Notes: generated by a model not told the origin, from the sequence alone. A stretch of 64,000 bases of DNA from Pterois miles (GCA_947000775.1 CAMQGK010000048.1:2438501-2502500); one strand, 5' to 3'; positions 1 to 12,564 are shown, numbered from the stretch's first letter. A program made the numbers and translations.

Positions 1-559
1 GCTGCATATCTTTAGCTATAAACCCTGATGCTGTAGTTGTGCTGTTTGCTGTCTGTCTGCATGTAGAGGCTGTTTAAATGCTGCTGGGTGAAGGAGTTGT
101 TCTTTCCTCCCCGACTCTCTCCACCTTGTGCTATCAGCTCAGTATTGCCGCTAGTATTAGCCACACGTTGCACAGTGCTGACACACAGTTGACGTTTTAT
201 CCACCACTTTTTTTATCCACCACTTTTTTCCCGTCACTGTCATGCGTAACACCAAATCCGTAATGCTCCCGCACAGCGAAACGACGCTGGTGGTCTTAAT
301 CGTGTCCACTCGCCATTTCCATTTCAACGTCTCTGTCAACTGAGAAGTCTGAGAAGGAAGGAGGCTGGGTCACGCCTCATCAACGCATCGTATCTTTGGA
401 GGTACAACACATGCGCAGTAAAATCTGGTCCACCCTCGCCGAAATTGAGCCAATCACAACGCACGACCACAGCTTCAGTTCCTCTGCTCATATGTTATAC
501 CTCATCTTCCTGTCCGCCTTGTCCCAGCCTCTTTCCATAGGCCTTCATTTCTAGTGTGA

Positions 560-696
560 CAATAAACGGGATGAAAAAAATACACAATGAGCCTCATGAC
601 CTATTTCAAATGAACCGAACGGTACATACAGGAACCGAACCGTGACTAGCGAACCAAACTGTTCGTTTTTTTACCTGAACTGTGCCCACCCCTAAT
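560..696. repeat. Probable DNA-transposon end upstream of emd
   Basis: The stretch repeats the words GAACCGAAC and GAACCGTG and ends GTGCCCACCCCTAAT. Read on the other strand this is the TAGGGGTGGGCAC-type terminus common to hAT-like fish elements. No partner end or target duplication was identified. The remainder of bases 1-559 shows no gene or repeat that I recognise. Confidence 0.35.
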
Positions 697-709
697 ATCT
701 GTCTATCTG

Positions 710-740
<31 letters not shown>

Positions 741-816
741 GTCTGTCTGTCTGCCTGTCTGCCTGTCTGTCTGTCTGTCATCTATCTATCTATCTATCTA
801 TCTGTCTGTCTATCTT
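697..816 (+). repeat. TCTA/TCTG tetranucleotide microsatellite
   Basis: About 120 bases of interrupted TCTA and TCTG units. The array ends some 15 bases before the splice acceptor CTGCAG that precedes the emerin-like start codon, so it supplies that acceptor's pyrimidine-rich tract. Confidence 0.95.
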
Positions 817-831
817 TGTATGTATCTGCAG

Positions 832-3800
832 ATGTCTTTGAGTGAGAAAAGTGATGAGGAGATCAGCGAGCTGCTGACTGAGTATGGCATCAAACATGGA
901 CCCGTAGTCGGTAAGAAAAGTGAACACATGAATTACTTGGTTCGTTTTGTCCTCACTGGGCTCAGAACTCCTCTTCATGTCTAAATAGTTGTAGGTAAAA
1001 GAGTGACAACTGTAGAAATTAAAATAATTGTAATAGGGACAAAGAAAAGTAAAAAGATGAAATAAGTAGATTAAAATGCATCCATGATTTCTTTGTACTT
1101 TGCACAGCGATGTAGCCCATCATGTTTCAGAGCAATATTACTGCATATTTTCATCTGTTTTATTACCGTAATATAGAACTAATAAGAGAATAGACTGGGA
1201 TCAAATGGACGCTTGACCCGTTTTCATTATACATCATAATTTTCATCATCAACATTTCACATAATGATCCAAAATTTATAGATTTCTCCAATTTCCCTCC
1301 ACCACTTGGATGATGCAGACAAGTCATATTTTGTATATTTTTGTTAACCGCGGAGTCTAAGGTTGTTGTGTTGTGTACACAGACTCTACTCGAAAGCTGT
1401 ATGAGAAGAAGCTTGAGAGGGCCATGGAGGCGCCGGTGGAACCCTTGTCTGATAAGACCTACTACAGAGAGGAAGGTAGGACGCTGTCCAGTCTGCTGGC
1501 CTGCAGAGGCCGTGTGCCGCTTGGTTCAGTGTTCATGTGTGGGTCAGTAAATGCCCTTGTAGCGCCACCAAGCGGAAGGAGTTTCGAAGTCTGTGTTTGT
1601 GGGGTGTGATGGTGGACAACTTCCTTTCAATCTCAGCCTAGCCTACTGCTTTTGTACAACTAATATATGGTAAGAAAGACTTCACACATGTTCTTAGATT
1701 AAAAATGAAGGACTGACTCAAAAGGGCCATTGTGACTCCTGTTGATAGAGACCCTTATATTTTTCACTCTGACAACTGTTAGACTGGAACCAATCAACCC
1801 ACCAGTCAATAAAAAAATCAAATCAATCAATCAATGATGTTTTTTAAATGCAGTTTGGTAAAGAATCCCAAACGTCCAGATAGACAGCAGCACGGCAGCA
1901 GAGCCAGGTTCAGTGCGTTAGGCTTGTTTTCCAAAGTACTGATCCATCACTCTCAGTCATCAGTCAGGTCTTTGTGGAAGTGCAGGAAAAGCAGGTTGTC
2001 AAACCGTTTCTCTCTCTGGATCAGATGCAGCTCTTCAGAAGACGTTTCATGTGCGATGAGTGCACCAAATGTAATAGAATGTCATTTACCACTATCTTAC
2101 CTATCCGCCTGCTTTTTAACAGACCGTAAATTTTCATTCCCTTTCGAACCTCATTAGAACAAATGCTAGGGCTGTCAGTTGATTGAAATATTTAATCACG
2201 ATCCACCATGATTAATCACAGTTAATCACATTTTCTTCTGTTCAATATGTCCCTAAAGGGAAATTTGTCAAGTATTTAATCCTCTTATCAACATGGGAGT
2301 AGGCAAATATGCTGCTTTATGCAAGTGTATATTTATTTTTATTATTGGAAATCAAGTAACACAAAATAATGACAAATATTGTCCATAAACCCTCACAGGT
2401 ACTGCATTTAGCGTAACAAATATGCTTCAGTCATAACATGACAAACTGCAGCCCAGCAGACAACAACAGCTGTCAGTGTGTCTGTTAATGGTAGAGGATA
2501 TCAACATTTTCCTCAGACATTACCAAGAGAAAAAAATAAATTACAAAATACTGTACAATATTGGCTTATTATGCAACGATAAATGAACTTCCATGGGCTC
2601 CAGCAATTCTCACAACGTCAACAAACATGTCATGAAGTCGTGAACTCGGAGCTTTCAGAAACTTTCTACTGACGAGGTCGTGAATACGACACAAGGGGGC
2701 GTTCGTATGGACCCAATTCGTAAACACCACCACATTTGAAGGCACCGTAAGACTGCCTCAAACTGCATGCGATGTGTTTGGGGCAACCAATCAGAGCCGA
2801 GCTGTCAATCAAACTCCAATGAAACGGTCAAACTAGGCAGCGATGAGCAAAACTCTGTTCCTGTAATGACTATTTCTCTCCTCAGATGTTTTCAGAATCA
2901 GCTTGTTTTACCGTTTAGCTGTAAAATGAGAAAGTTTGTGACCCGGCAGCCATGTTGAAAACAGTTGAGTCAAAACCGAGCACCGCCACACCAGCTGGAA
3001 CAAACACAAACAATGTGTTTCTGTTTTTTCACAGATTATCTGTCTCATGCACCACTGCCAGGATATAGTGACAGTTTTATAAAATTAGTTTTTCTATCAT
3101 CTCTTTTTTTTTTTATCTATCTCAAAGTTACCAACTGCAGCTTTAGTAGACAGTAGAGTCACTAAATGTTTATGTCAAGGAGGTCAGAAATGTGCTAATA
3201 TGACTTTTTTTTTCCTTTACAGCGGAGGAGATTACCTACATCACATACCACAGCCCGGTGAGTCCTGACTGGCCTGTGTTTCCTTCAGTATTCATGCCAG
3301 ATGCTTCTGCTCTGTGACTGTCAGTAATGTCACAAACTATCCTGCTTTCATTTCCACAGGTTCGACACGATGCGGACATGTGAGTATAATTTAACACGCA
3401 TGGAAAAAGCACAAAGCATACAGACTATATCGATAACATGTGAGGTGGCAAAAACCTGTTGTTGGGCCCATATTAACCCGATCCAGGGCTCTGCCCTGAT
3501 TGTGCAGGGAAAGTAAAATGCCACGAACTAGTAAATCTCCCAACTCACTTGCTATATAAAAGAATTACATTGTTTTTGCAGAGCTGATAATGTAAATAGA
3601 TAAGGAGTGAGCATCTCACTTCCTTCTCATTTCTGTCGGGAGTTGCACATGTGCAGAACCGATTGGCATTCATGAGTAAATGGCGGGCAGGTAAAGACAA
3701 AGTTAATGAGCTAAAGGGCAAGCAAGCATTTCCGTTATCCTTGAAACAGGAGTTTTGCTGGGTGGCCTTAGGGAGGATGTGGGCGAAACTCCAACTATGT

Positions 3801-5980
3801 ATTATGCAGTTTGCCACACAGTTGAGAGCAAGGCGGATTAAATGGGGGCGTTTTTCCAATGGCACGTCAAGTAGGCTTGCTGCTGTAGTCGTGTTACTGT
3901 AACACAGCAAGATTACATTACTTGCCCACCCCCACTGTCAGCTGGAGCCAATCCCAGCTGTCATTGGCCGAAGGCGGGGTACTCCCTGGACTGGTCACCA
4001 GGGCGGAGTAGCTCAGTTGTGGGAGTTGGCTTGGGAACCGGAGGGTCACCGGTTCAAGTCCCGACATGGACAAAAACTGAGGTGAACTGGTAGCTGGAGA
4101 GGTGCCAGTTTCCTCTTGGGCACTGCGAGGTGCCCCTGAGCAAGGCACCAAACCCCCAACTGCTCGGGGCGCTTGTAGGAGCAGCCCCCTCACTCTGACA
4201 TCTCTCCTTAATGCATGTTGTGTGTTTAGGTCTGCATGTCCATGTTGAGTTTAACAGAGTGTAAATTGAATTTCCCATTGTGGGCTAATAAAGGTAGATC
4301 TTCTTCTTCTTCTTCTTCAGTCCATCGCAGGGCTGACACATAGAGACAAACAACCATTCACGCTCATATTCACACCTACGGGCAATTTAGAGTCATCAGT
4401 CAACCTAACTGTAATAGCTCCCATACTGATCAAATTTTAAAAAAAGATTACTAAGTGTGTTATCAATACATAGACAGACGATGAACAAAACCATTGTAAG
4501 TAGCAGGAGTCAGATTCACTGGTCAGACAACCCTGCAGTGAAAGCTGGACCGGAGAGGCCAGACGCACAGCCATCCAATGTTAAAGAAAGAAAGAAAGAA
4601 GTAAGCACTGTCCAGATAATGATCATCACCTCTTCTTGTAAAATGGTGTAATCAGTAACACTGTTCACAACTTTATTAGCCTGTGCGAACATTTCCTCAT
4701 CATGACATCCATAACGTCAATTTTCTGAGAAATGTTGCTAGAGTGCCATAACAAGAGGTGACAGCATCTCACTTACATCATGGTAGCTGAGAGGGCTGCC
4801 AAAGAACAGAGGAATAGTTCTTCCTGTTCCTGTTCTGGGTGGCTGTGGCTCAGAGGCAGAGCGGGTCCACCAATGGGAAGGTTGGCAGTTCGATCCCCGG
4901 CTCCTTCGGTCACCTGTCAAAGTGTCTTTGAGCAAGACACCAAAGACCCAAACTGCTCCTGAAGGCTGTGCCGTCGGTGTGTGAATGAGTATTTGGATTA
5001 GATCCTGATGGGCAGGTGAGCACATTGCATGGTAGCCTCTGCCATTAGTGTATGAATGTGTGTTGGAATGGTGATATGCAGCACAAAGTGGAACGCTAGA
5101 AAAGTGCTATATAAATGCAAGTCCAGTTGCCATCTTTCAACTTATTTTTAAAAAATGAATGCCTGAAGTTTGAACATAAAAGAATAAGGCAATATATATC
5201 AAGACTATATATAGATGGTGACTAAGGGGATGTCTACTGAGGACTTGCATCCCTTTTATAGACCTTAAACAGTCAAATTGCATTTTTCGTTAGGACCATG
5301 CAGAAGTTTTGTGAAGGTCAGATGGAAGAAAATAATCACTGCTGAAAATAAGGAACATGTTTACTGCATTTTTTTTTCACTTTCTGCAAAAAAAAAAATA
5401 AAAAAAATAACCAGCAACATAACTAGTAAGTGTGCTTAAATGCCCCTTTGAAATGTAGCGGGCTGCAAGTATACAGCAGCATAAAATGAAAATACTTAAG
5501 TAAAGTACAAGTACCTTAATGTTGTACAGAGCTACTTTCCAGCACAAGGGATATACTGCACATTGGTACTTCCAGCAGTGGTGGTGACTTTGTGTGAATG
5601 TCTTATATTGGTATTTAATTGTAAAGTGTTCCTCCATCCAGACTGAAACGAAGAGGCAACTTTGAGCCAGATGACGATGAGGAATCGGACCAAGAGACAG
5701 AGTGAGTGTGTAGTAAACAATAGTGGTGTGTTTGAGCAAATGAGTTCATCATCTGGTCTAAATGTCATCGACCCTCCTGTGCTTCAGGCCCCCTGTACAC
5801 ATCACTAACAGAACAGCCAATCACAGCGCAGTACGATCCAGGGAGCTGGCCACAAAGTCCGGAGGCAGCTTGTGGAAGGTGATGAGGCTGCTGCTGCTGT
5901 TAGCGGTGTTAGCAGCCGTCCTCTACTACACCTACTGTCATCTGATGGTCAGTGAAGGAGATCCTGCTAAAGTTCAATGA
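832..5980 (+). CDS. emd: Emerin-like LEM-domain inner nuclear membrane protein
   Basis: Six coding exons: 832-910, 1383-1475, 3223-3257, 3360-3379, 5642-5701 and 5788-5980. All introns are GT-AG and the sum is 480 nt, a closed 159-aa frame. Residues 1-45 form a LEM domain; GIKHGPVVDSTRKLYEKKL spans the exon 1/2 junction and is the signature that binds BAF (BANF1). An acidic DDDEESD stretch lies near residue 88. Residues 129-149 are a single hydrophobic C-terminal anchor followed by a short tail, the emerin architecture for inner nuclear membrane targeting. The ATG follows an acceptor CAG directly, so an untranslated exon should lie upstream. Human emerin is 254 aa; here the serine-rich middle is much shorter. 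LEMD1 has a similar layout, but HGPVV and the very short lumenal tail favour emerin. Confidence 0.85.
2166..2730 (-). repeat. hAT-like non-autonomous element in emd intron 2
   Basis: It begins CTAGGGCTGTCAGTTGATT, a TIR type common in fish hAT MITEs. The body, read on the minus strand, matches the repeats at 6515-7195, 28,300-28,760 and 50,520-51,020 (CTGACAGCTGTTG, AATTTGTCAAGTATTT and the CCTCGTCAGTAGAAAGTTTC block). The distal end was not resolved, so the right boundary is approximate. Confidence 0.55.
3925..4420 (-). repeat. tRNA-related SINE-type repeat, truncated and interrupted
   Basis: Bases 3937-4002 (CCAATCCCAGCTGTCATTGG onward) and 4319-4420 (TCCATCGCAGGGCT onward) are the two halves of the same repeat that is complete at 18220-18589. 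The uninterrupted copy runs straight from GGTCGCCAG to TCCATCGCAGG. The second SINE at 4003-4318 splits it here, inside emd intron 4. Confidence 0.65.
4003..4318 (+). mobile_element. tRNA-derived SINE with CTT tail
   Basis: A-box-like TAGCTCAGTTGTGGG and B-box-like GGTTCAAGTCCC occur in tRNA order, followed by a body containing CCCCTGAGCAAGGCACC and a (CTT)n tail preceded by GGGCTAATAAAGG. The same body occurs at 49885-50497. It is not a functional tRNA gene: there is no anticodon arm or folding 3' half. It is inserted within an older repeat. Confidence 0.75.
4838..5122 (+). mobile_element. tRNA-derived SINE with LINE-like tail
   Basis: GGTGGCTGTGGCTCAGAGGC (A-box region) is followed by GGCAGTTCGATCCCC (B box), a body with GAGCAAGACACCAAA, and a 3' end GAAAAGTGCTATATAAATGC typical of fish SINEs that share a LINE tail. 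It lies in emd intron 4. Confidence 0.75.
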
Positions 5981-6514
5981 GCTGATTTATTGTGAGGATG
6001 TCGGGGTTTCTTCTCCATTAATGTTCATAAACTTTTAAGGGCTGGTTATGTTCTATTTTTCTTACTGTCATCAAACCAGTGAAATTGACAAAACCAGACA
6101 AATTATCTAAAATCTGATGTGTTTTATTCCTCTGTGTCATCAGTGTTTCCCCATATGATATTTCCACCTCTTTGCCTTGCAGTCAGACAGCCCTCTCCCA
6201 CAGGGAAATTAACTGAAAGTGAAACTTATCTATGCTCTCTTCAAAGCAGCCAGACTCTGCTGACAAAAACAGTATAGATAAATTTTACTTTCAGTTCAGG
6301 TCACCATTGAAAAATATTCTAAATATAGCGTACATTTAAATTGGTATCATCAGCAGTACATAGCTTTGCTCCTGTGCTGGTACTCCTGTCTGTTTCTGTT
6401 AACTTTATTCAATTTTCAATTCAATAATTTATTCATTATAGTTCAAGGATAGCGTTTTGGAACGTTGTGTTGCTATTTCCACATAAAAAGAAAAACGGTT
6501 TGATTGTTAATCTT
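5981..6514. other. emd 3' flank, nothing recognised
   Basis: The 3' UTR of emd must be here, but no canonical AATAAA was found close to the stop codon. No other gene or repeat is recognisable. Confidence 0.5.
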
Positions 6515-7195
6515 TTTGTAGATGTTTATTGAGGCTGTCAAAGTTAAAATGATAGTAATACATTTACGTACATTTGTTTTAATGCCACTAATTTCTTAAA
6601 CGCATTAACGCCACTTGCAGTTTTTTTTCGGGTGTAGTGGGCTCGGTTTTCAAGCTAGCACGAAGTTGTCATCATATGAAAGTCGTAAACCTAAAGGAAT
6701 CCATTGGTGTCCAAATGAAACACTAAATCAATAAAAAACGCTGCAGACTTGCACTAAATTATGGGAGGAAAAAACGCCATGTCCCTTTGACCTCTGACCT
6801 CCAGATGTGTGAATGTAAATGGGTTCTCTGGGTCCTCACCAGTCTCCTTTACAGACATGCCCACTTTATGATAGTCCCAGTCAGTCTGGATCAAGTCATA
6901 GTCAAGTCAGCACTCTGACACACTGACAGCTGTTGTTGCCTGTTGGGCTGCAGTTTGCCATGTTCTGATTGGAGCAGATGTTTGATGCTAAAGTCAGAAC
7001 CTGGGAGGGTTTCTGGACAATATCTGTCGTTGATTTGTGTTGTTAATTGAGTATTAAATACTTGACAGATCTCCCTTTATGGTACATTTTAAACAGATAA
7101 AAAATTGTGTGATTAATTTGCAATTTAAGTGCGATTAACTATGGACAATCATGCAAGTCATCTAGATTAAATACTTTAATTGATTGCCAGCCCTA
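6515..7195 (+). repeat. hAT-like non-autonomous element
   Basis: The right end reads TGATTGCCAGCCCTAG, the complement of the CTAGGGCTGTCA terminus at 2166. The body contains TTGACCTCTGACCTCCAGAT, GACATGCCCACTTTATGAT and GTCAAGTCAGCACTCTGAC, shared with 28,300-28,760 and 50,520-51,020. The left TIR is degraded (GAGGCTGTCAAAGTTAAAA). Confidence 0.6.
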
Positions 7196-8425
7196 GTGTT
7201 TATCTTTGAAAGACTGTGCAGTATTCACTTCCAGTTGTAGCATGCAAAGTTGTAGCATGCAAAGTTGTGGCAAGACGCACATAGTGCACTTCCCGCCTCC
7301 CTGTTTTCGGCGCCCTTGCTTGGATAACACCCTTCGAACTGGACCTTCATTTTCATCTCAGCTACAAGCCTGTAAAGTTTCCTGGCTGCATCTTGTACAG
7401 CTGTGACACCATCGCAGTGACGACATTTGTCCACAGACCGACAGAAATATAAACACCTGGCAAACACCTATTCAAAACTGCTTCTGCGGTAGTTCCTGCT
7501 ACAGTAGGTGTCTCCAGGACCACATTTTGTCATGATGACTCACACATACACTCACAACGTGAAACAATAGCAGTGTTGCTGTTGTGACTGGTAATTATTT
7601 AAAGTCTTTGAAATGTGAATACCAGCAACCTGGTGGCCGAGGCGGCGCAGGAGGACAGATTTGACCCAGACTGGCTGACTGAGGAAAAAAATACAGTTCC
7701 TACTTATTAGCTACTGTTTAATAAAATGTGCCCCATCCATCCACACGCTGCGCCCTGGTCCTCACAACCTCTCGAAGACAGTTGCTCTACGGGAAACTGT
7801 GCTCATAGAGCCACACTGTTAATCTGGGTTCCTTCATCACCATGAACACACTCACTGTGCCTTATTTTGTCTCGATCCCACATATACTCTCTTGCTCCCC
7901 AAGTATTCACTAGAGCACCACGTGGATTAATCTGCCGCTGACAATAGTCCCTAATAAATGCACTAGTTACTCCTGTTTGAGTAAAAAGTATATCTATATT
8001 TCTGAGTCACTGTAGTTTTCCAGCATCAGTAGGAAGCAGTGGGCTTGTTGAGAGCCACAGACAGGGTGGGGAAAGTCACAGTATTGAGGTGCAACATGGT
8101 CACATGGTTAGTCTGGTCATGGTTTTGGTGTTTTCTAAGGATCTGTTAGCAATGTTAAAAATAAAGAATACAGCTAGCCCTCTTCTTTAATGCCTTTGCT
8201 TTATTGCTTGAAATGTTGCACTATGTTTTCTAGCTATCCAGTTTTTTGTTTGATTTGTTGTATGCAGCAGTTCTGTCACATACAGTATGTGATTTCTTCT
8301 TATGTGTGAGATATACATGATGTCATTGTGAACTGAGGCCATCTGTCACATTTCCAAGCTGTCCTCATCACATTTAATCTAAAAAGCAAAGGCTGTTGTC
8401 TTAATGAGTTGATAAATAAAATCAG
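7196..8425. other. Intergenic, nothing firmly recognised
   Basis: No gene model could be supported. A short open stretch near 7615-7708 (encoding NLVAEAAQEDRFDPDW) follows an AG but has no partner exon. The remainder is unremarkable AT-rich spacer. Confidence 0.4.
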
Positions 8426-8558
8426 GGGGCGCCCCATATGCCAAAGCAGCCTTGCTGCAGCGGCCCTGGGTTCGGACCCTCCCCGGAGCTCTTTGCTGTG
8501 TGTCATCCCCTCTGTTTCACTGCTGTCCTGTCAATAAAGTTGAAAAAACAAAAAAACA
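8426..8558 (+). mobile_element. Truncated tRNA-like SINE
   Basis: GCCAAAGCAGCC, a B-box-like GGGTTCGGACCC and the tail GTCAATAAAGTTGAAAAAAC follow the order of a common fish SINE whose body contains TTTGCTGTGTGTCATCCCC. The left end is truncated and no target duplication was found. Confidence 0.5.
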
Positions 8559-8991
8559 TGACATTGGAGATGATTTCCTAAATGATGCAAAAGGTTAATG
8601 ATGCTGAAAGTGAGAGTTACTAACAGAGGAGGAGACATGTTTCCAAACTACAATACTGTCACATACTAAGCCATGAATTCATTTGTTTTAGGTACAAAAC
8701 TTCATCTTAGTTCCACCAGTCTAACATTTGAACAGAAACGATATAAAGCACTGCTATATTTCTGAGACAGAAGCTTTAATAGTTGGCAAAATAAAAGTAC
8801 AGTCTGTTTGCATCTGCAGAGGGAGGATGAGACAGTGGTGATGCTCAGACAGGTTTCTGCTTGTCAGTCTTTGGCCGAGTTGAATTTAACAGCAGTGATC
8901 CAGAGTGGAGGTTGTGGCCAATGTTCACTGAGGATGAGGTTATACTCGCTGATCCTTTTGTTATCTGGGTCCCAGTATGAATCCATTATAG

Positions 8992-9576
8992 CAGGGGTGT
9001 CAAACTCAGATACACAGTGGGCCAAAATTTAAAATTAAACAATGCAGCGGTCCAACCTTTAATATGGACCCAAACATGTTTTGCTTCAACACAATATGGA
9101 ACAAGCATCGCTTATGTAACTTAATAGTTCAGACATGCAAAATCGAATTTCAAATTAAAAAAAACATATGAATGGCATATTAAATAACATTTAGATAAAA
9201 ATTGTAAGCCTCTTTTCTATTTGCAGCCTTCTGAGGTAAATATAAAATAGTTTCAAGGCTAATAAATTTGAAAATACAATAAAATAATGAATGAATAACA
9301 TTGAGCCTTGGAGGAGAAGAAAAGTGATGCGTTAATTTTGTTTTCCTGCCGAAGCACAGATCGCTACTGACACGGAGTAGAGGGCATGTCTGGGTCCTGT
9401 CCTGATTACCGCGCCAAAACAACAGCAGAGCATTATGGGATTTGTAGTATTAGCAGTGAATGCGCTGTTCTGTACTGGCGGGCCAGCTCTAATTGTAATT
9501 TTATATTGCCTCGCGGGCCAAATATAATTACACTGCAGGCCAAATTTGGCCTGCGGGCCAGAGTTTGACATCCATG
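8992..9576. mobile_element. hAT-family MITE with perfect 8-bp target duplication
   Basis: It starts CAGGGGTGTCAAACTC and ends GAGTTTGACATCCATG, an inverted repeat matching at 14 of 16 positions. The flanks are identical 8-mers CATTATAG at 8984-8991 and 9577-9584, the target-site length of hAT transposition. The 585-bp body is rich in GGGCCAAA/TTTGGCC words and encodes no transposase, so it is non-autonomous. It lies between emd and the ninjurin gene. Confidence 0.9.
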
Positions 9577-9776
9577 CATTATAGCCTCTCACCACTAAAG
9601 TGATGGTGGATCCATTACATCCATTCAGGAGTTGAAGGTTTGTTCCAGTGAGAGAGTCTTCGTCCAAATGAGTTTGAACCTGGAGCTGACACACATGGTC
9701 CAAAAAGGCCTTTAGATTTCAAGGCTTTGATATAACAGGTGAACAAGCAAAGTCTTATTTTGGTCCATAGACTGGT

Positions 9777-12564
9777 CTAACTGGCACCAGTCACGTTTAG
9801 GTCAGCGGGCAGAATGGAGATCTGAGGCTCTTGTATTGACATTGCAGGTGTCACTAATGGCCTGGGAAGGAAAACAAGAAGAAGGTCACAATAGCTGACA
9901 GCAGTAACGGAGCCTACTGTACGCTCTGTAGCAGCCTACCTGACAGCATGGCCCTCAAATCCAAGCGCGGTGATGAAGATGTTGATGAGGACGGTGAAGA
10001 AGACGAACACTGTCGCTACATTGTTCATCCTGTTCAGCTTGGCGTGTTTCCTCACGTCGTTTAGATCATACTTCACTGCTGGCACAGAATCACACAGCAG
10101 AAACTAAATCAGCTTCATTAAAAAGCTGAAGAGAGGGAGGAAAATCCTCATCTCAAGGCAAATGATGTAGTCACCAAACACTGCTTGTAGATTAAAACTA
10201 ATATCAATTATGTATTTAATATTACAATAAAGAATATTCAAATCACAGAAGAGTTTAGTGTTTGACCACTAAATATACAGTAAGTCTGACAAGTAAAGAA
10301 AGGATCTTAATAAAACTGGTGGAAAAAGAGAAATAAAATCTGAAATATGTGAGGTATGGATAAGATGAGGAGTAATAAAGAGTTAAAGGAACAGTTTTAC
10401 ATTTTGGGAACTACACTTGTTTGCTTTCTTCCTGAGTTAGATGAGAGGTTTGATGCCACTCTGTAGGAATACCACTGTACCAATGTTTTCTTTATCCTCG
10501 GTCGGTAAGGCAGTCGAGGCTGGTGTTAGTTTTAAAGCTGGACTGTGTTCTCTTGATTGATCAAAATCAGCCAGTCTTTGTATGCCTGCCTTTATTCTTT
10601 ACACCCTCTAGAGATTCGAAGATCAAAAGTCCTGTATTGAATGTGCTGGAAAGATGGAGGAGGAGGAACGATAACAACGGAGTTGCAAGATGTCTGAGTG
10701 ACTTGCCGATAAAGACGAGCAGCAGCCCCACTACGACCTGTAGTGTGATGGACAGAGACAGCAGGACGATGAGAGGGATGTAGAAACGGTAATGAGGCCC
10801 CACATAGAGAACCGTCTTAAGCTGGGATGAGTTGGCCATCAGCAAGGCGACGTCCAGCATGCTCTGAGCCGCACTCTTCTTAGTGGCATAGTGATTAATG
10901 TTGATGGGCCGGTACACCTTTCCAGAGGGGGCTGGCTGTGCCTGCAAGTGTTGAGAGGATAAGTTAGGTTAAAAAGTCCATGTCCTGTAAAAGAACAACA
11001 TCACACCGGTGCTGTTTTGCAGCCACTGTTGCATCTTATCTAATCCAAATGTATTTATAAAGCACATCACTGACCCCAAATGTCTGTGCAATCACACTGT
11101 AGCAAAACCTCAAATAATAAGATCCACTTTTGACAGTCAAGGATCAAATGATTAATATTATTATTCTTTTGTTCTGTCACAGGTTAGATTGCTCTTTGTA
11201 CATGTGTCCAAGTCCATGCGTCACTATTCCAAACACAGTGGTGTTGTGTGTTTTGTTACTATGCTCTCTATGTACTCAGGTTGTCAGAGGAGTGGCAGAG
11301 CAAGTGAGTGATTACACACCTGGGAGGGAGAGAAAGAGAAAGAGAAAGAGAGAGAGGGACAGAGGCAGCAAGATACAACAGACTGTGGGGCATTCGTTTG
11401 TCTCATGAACTAACCGACAGATGCATGTGCAGCGGTGGGGTGCAGAGAGGTAAACTGTTGCTCTGTTTTGTTTATTTAAACCACATCGGGCTGTTTCTCA
11501 GGGATGTGTCCAGTCCTGTAGGTGGAGGAGATGTCACACCTGGGTGCAACTCTCTCTGAGTCACACAGCTTTCATTCATCCCAACGTACGGCTGACACTA
11601 TGGAAAGAAACACTGAAGTCACCACTGACATTCCTATAGATTACAGATTATTATTGAGCAGCGGCTCCCGACCAGAGGGTCACAACACGTTTAATCTTTT
11701 CTCTCTTTTTTGAGAATTACTGGATAATTCTAGCTTTTTTTTTTATTCAAACAAAACAAGGAACAAATAACTCTTTGGTTCAACTGGTCACCAGTGAATA
11801 TGGGGCTTCTCCAGTACACACTGTTTTCTTTAAAGGGGTCAGAAGCCATATAAAGTTTGGGAACCACTGTGGGACCAAATGTGGGGGCCACAGGCCGAAG
11901 TTGATCTGTGGTTTGGCCCCTCTTTTGTTACGAAAATAGGCAAGTATCTACACCTACTGCATTATGTAAAATATAAGTGTGATGACTCCAGGCCAGAGAT
12001 AACGATGTATGTGACATCCATCTATTACCAATGACCTCGACCAGCTTTTAGAGGTGTGCATCATGTTCACATTTCTTCAGGTTTCATCAGTTCAGTGCTA
12101 TGTTCAGTAAAAGGAGCATGTGATGATCATCTTCTAAATAAACATCTGCATTTTCAACAATTTCAGCTGCTTTATTCTTCCTCTGTTGTTATCCAACTCC
12201 CACAATGTACAATTAAATCCTTAATGAATGTAAATGAATGAATTAATTTACTGACATACTTTTACTCTGTAAAGTTATAAGTAATATTTGCCATTTATTT
12301 ATTCATGACCCTCAATGTAGGTTTTTTGGGGAAGGTTGGCACCCCTGTTATAGAGAACAAAGTAGAGCAAAATAGAATAGAACAGGTACAGAACACCATG
12401 TAATAGAAGAGGAACTAAACCAAAATTGATAGAGCAAATCAAATAGAACAGAAGAGAATAGAACAGCAATGGGAGAAAACTTGTCAGTCTGTGTTGCTTA
12501 CCTCTATGTCGCCCAGTTTATTCAGAGCTACGTCCTCTCCGTTCAGTCTGTACGCTGTGTCCAT
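9777..12564 (-). CDS. ninj1: Ninjurin (NINJ1/NINJ2 family) membrane protein
   Basis: Four exons on the minus strand: 12564-12502, 10941-10707, 10075-9940 and 9861-9777. The sum is 519 nt, a closed 172-aa frame. INHYATKKSAAQSMLDVALL (residues 36-55) is the ninjurin amphipathic-helix signature, with the family's conserved KK (42-43) and D51. Two hydrophobic helices follow, one rich in LIVLLSLSITLQVVVGLLLV and one near VFVFFTVLINIFITALG. In mammals NINJ1 polymerises to rupture the plasma membrane late in lytic cell death. Intron 2 uses a GC donor (TCG|GCAAGT); only that junction joins the exons in frame as I-V-K-Y-D-L-N. VKYDLN and KHAKL resemble NINJ1, while NNVATVFVFFTVLIN resembles NINJ2, so the family is secure but the paralogue is not. 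Confidence 0.85.

Noticed and set aside
682..984. Frame translating the TCTA/TCTG microsatellite upstream of the LEM domain
   Set aside because: It begins at a non-ATG codon in repeat DNA; the CTGCAG acceptor and the LEM start at 832 explain the coding part.
4003..4075. Possible tRNA gene with A and B boxes
   Set aside because: No cloverleaf 3' half follows; it belongs to a SINE seen again at 49885.
7615..7708. Short open stretch after an AG (NLVAEAAQEDRFDPDW)
   Set aside because: No upstream exon, donor or homology could be linked; insufficient for a gene call.
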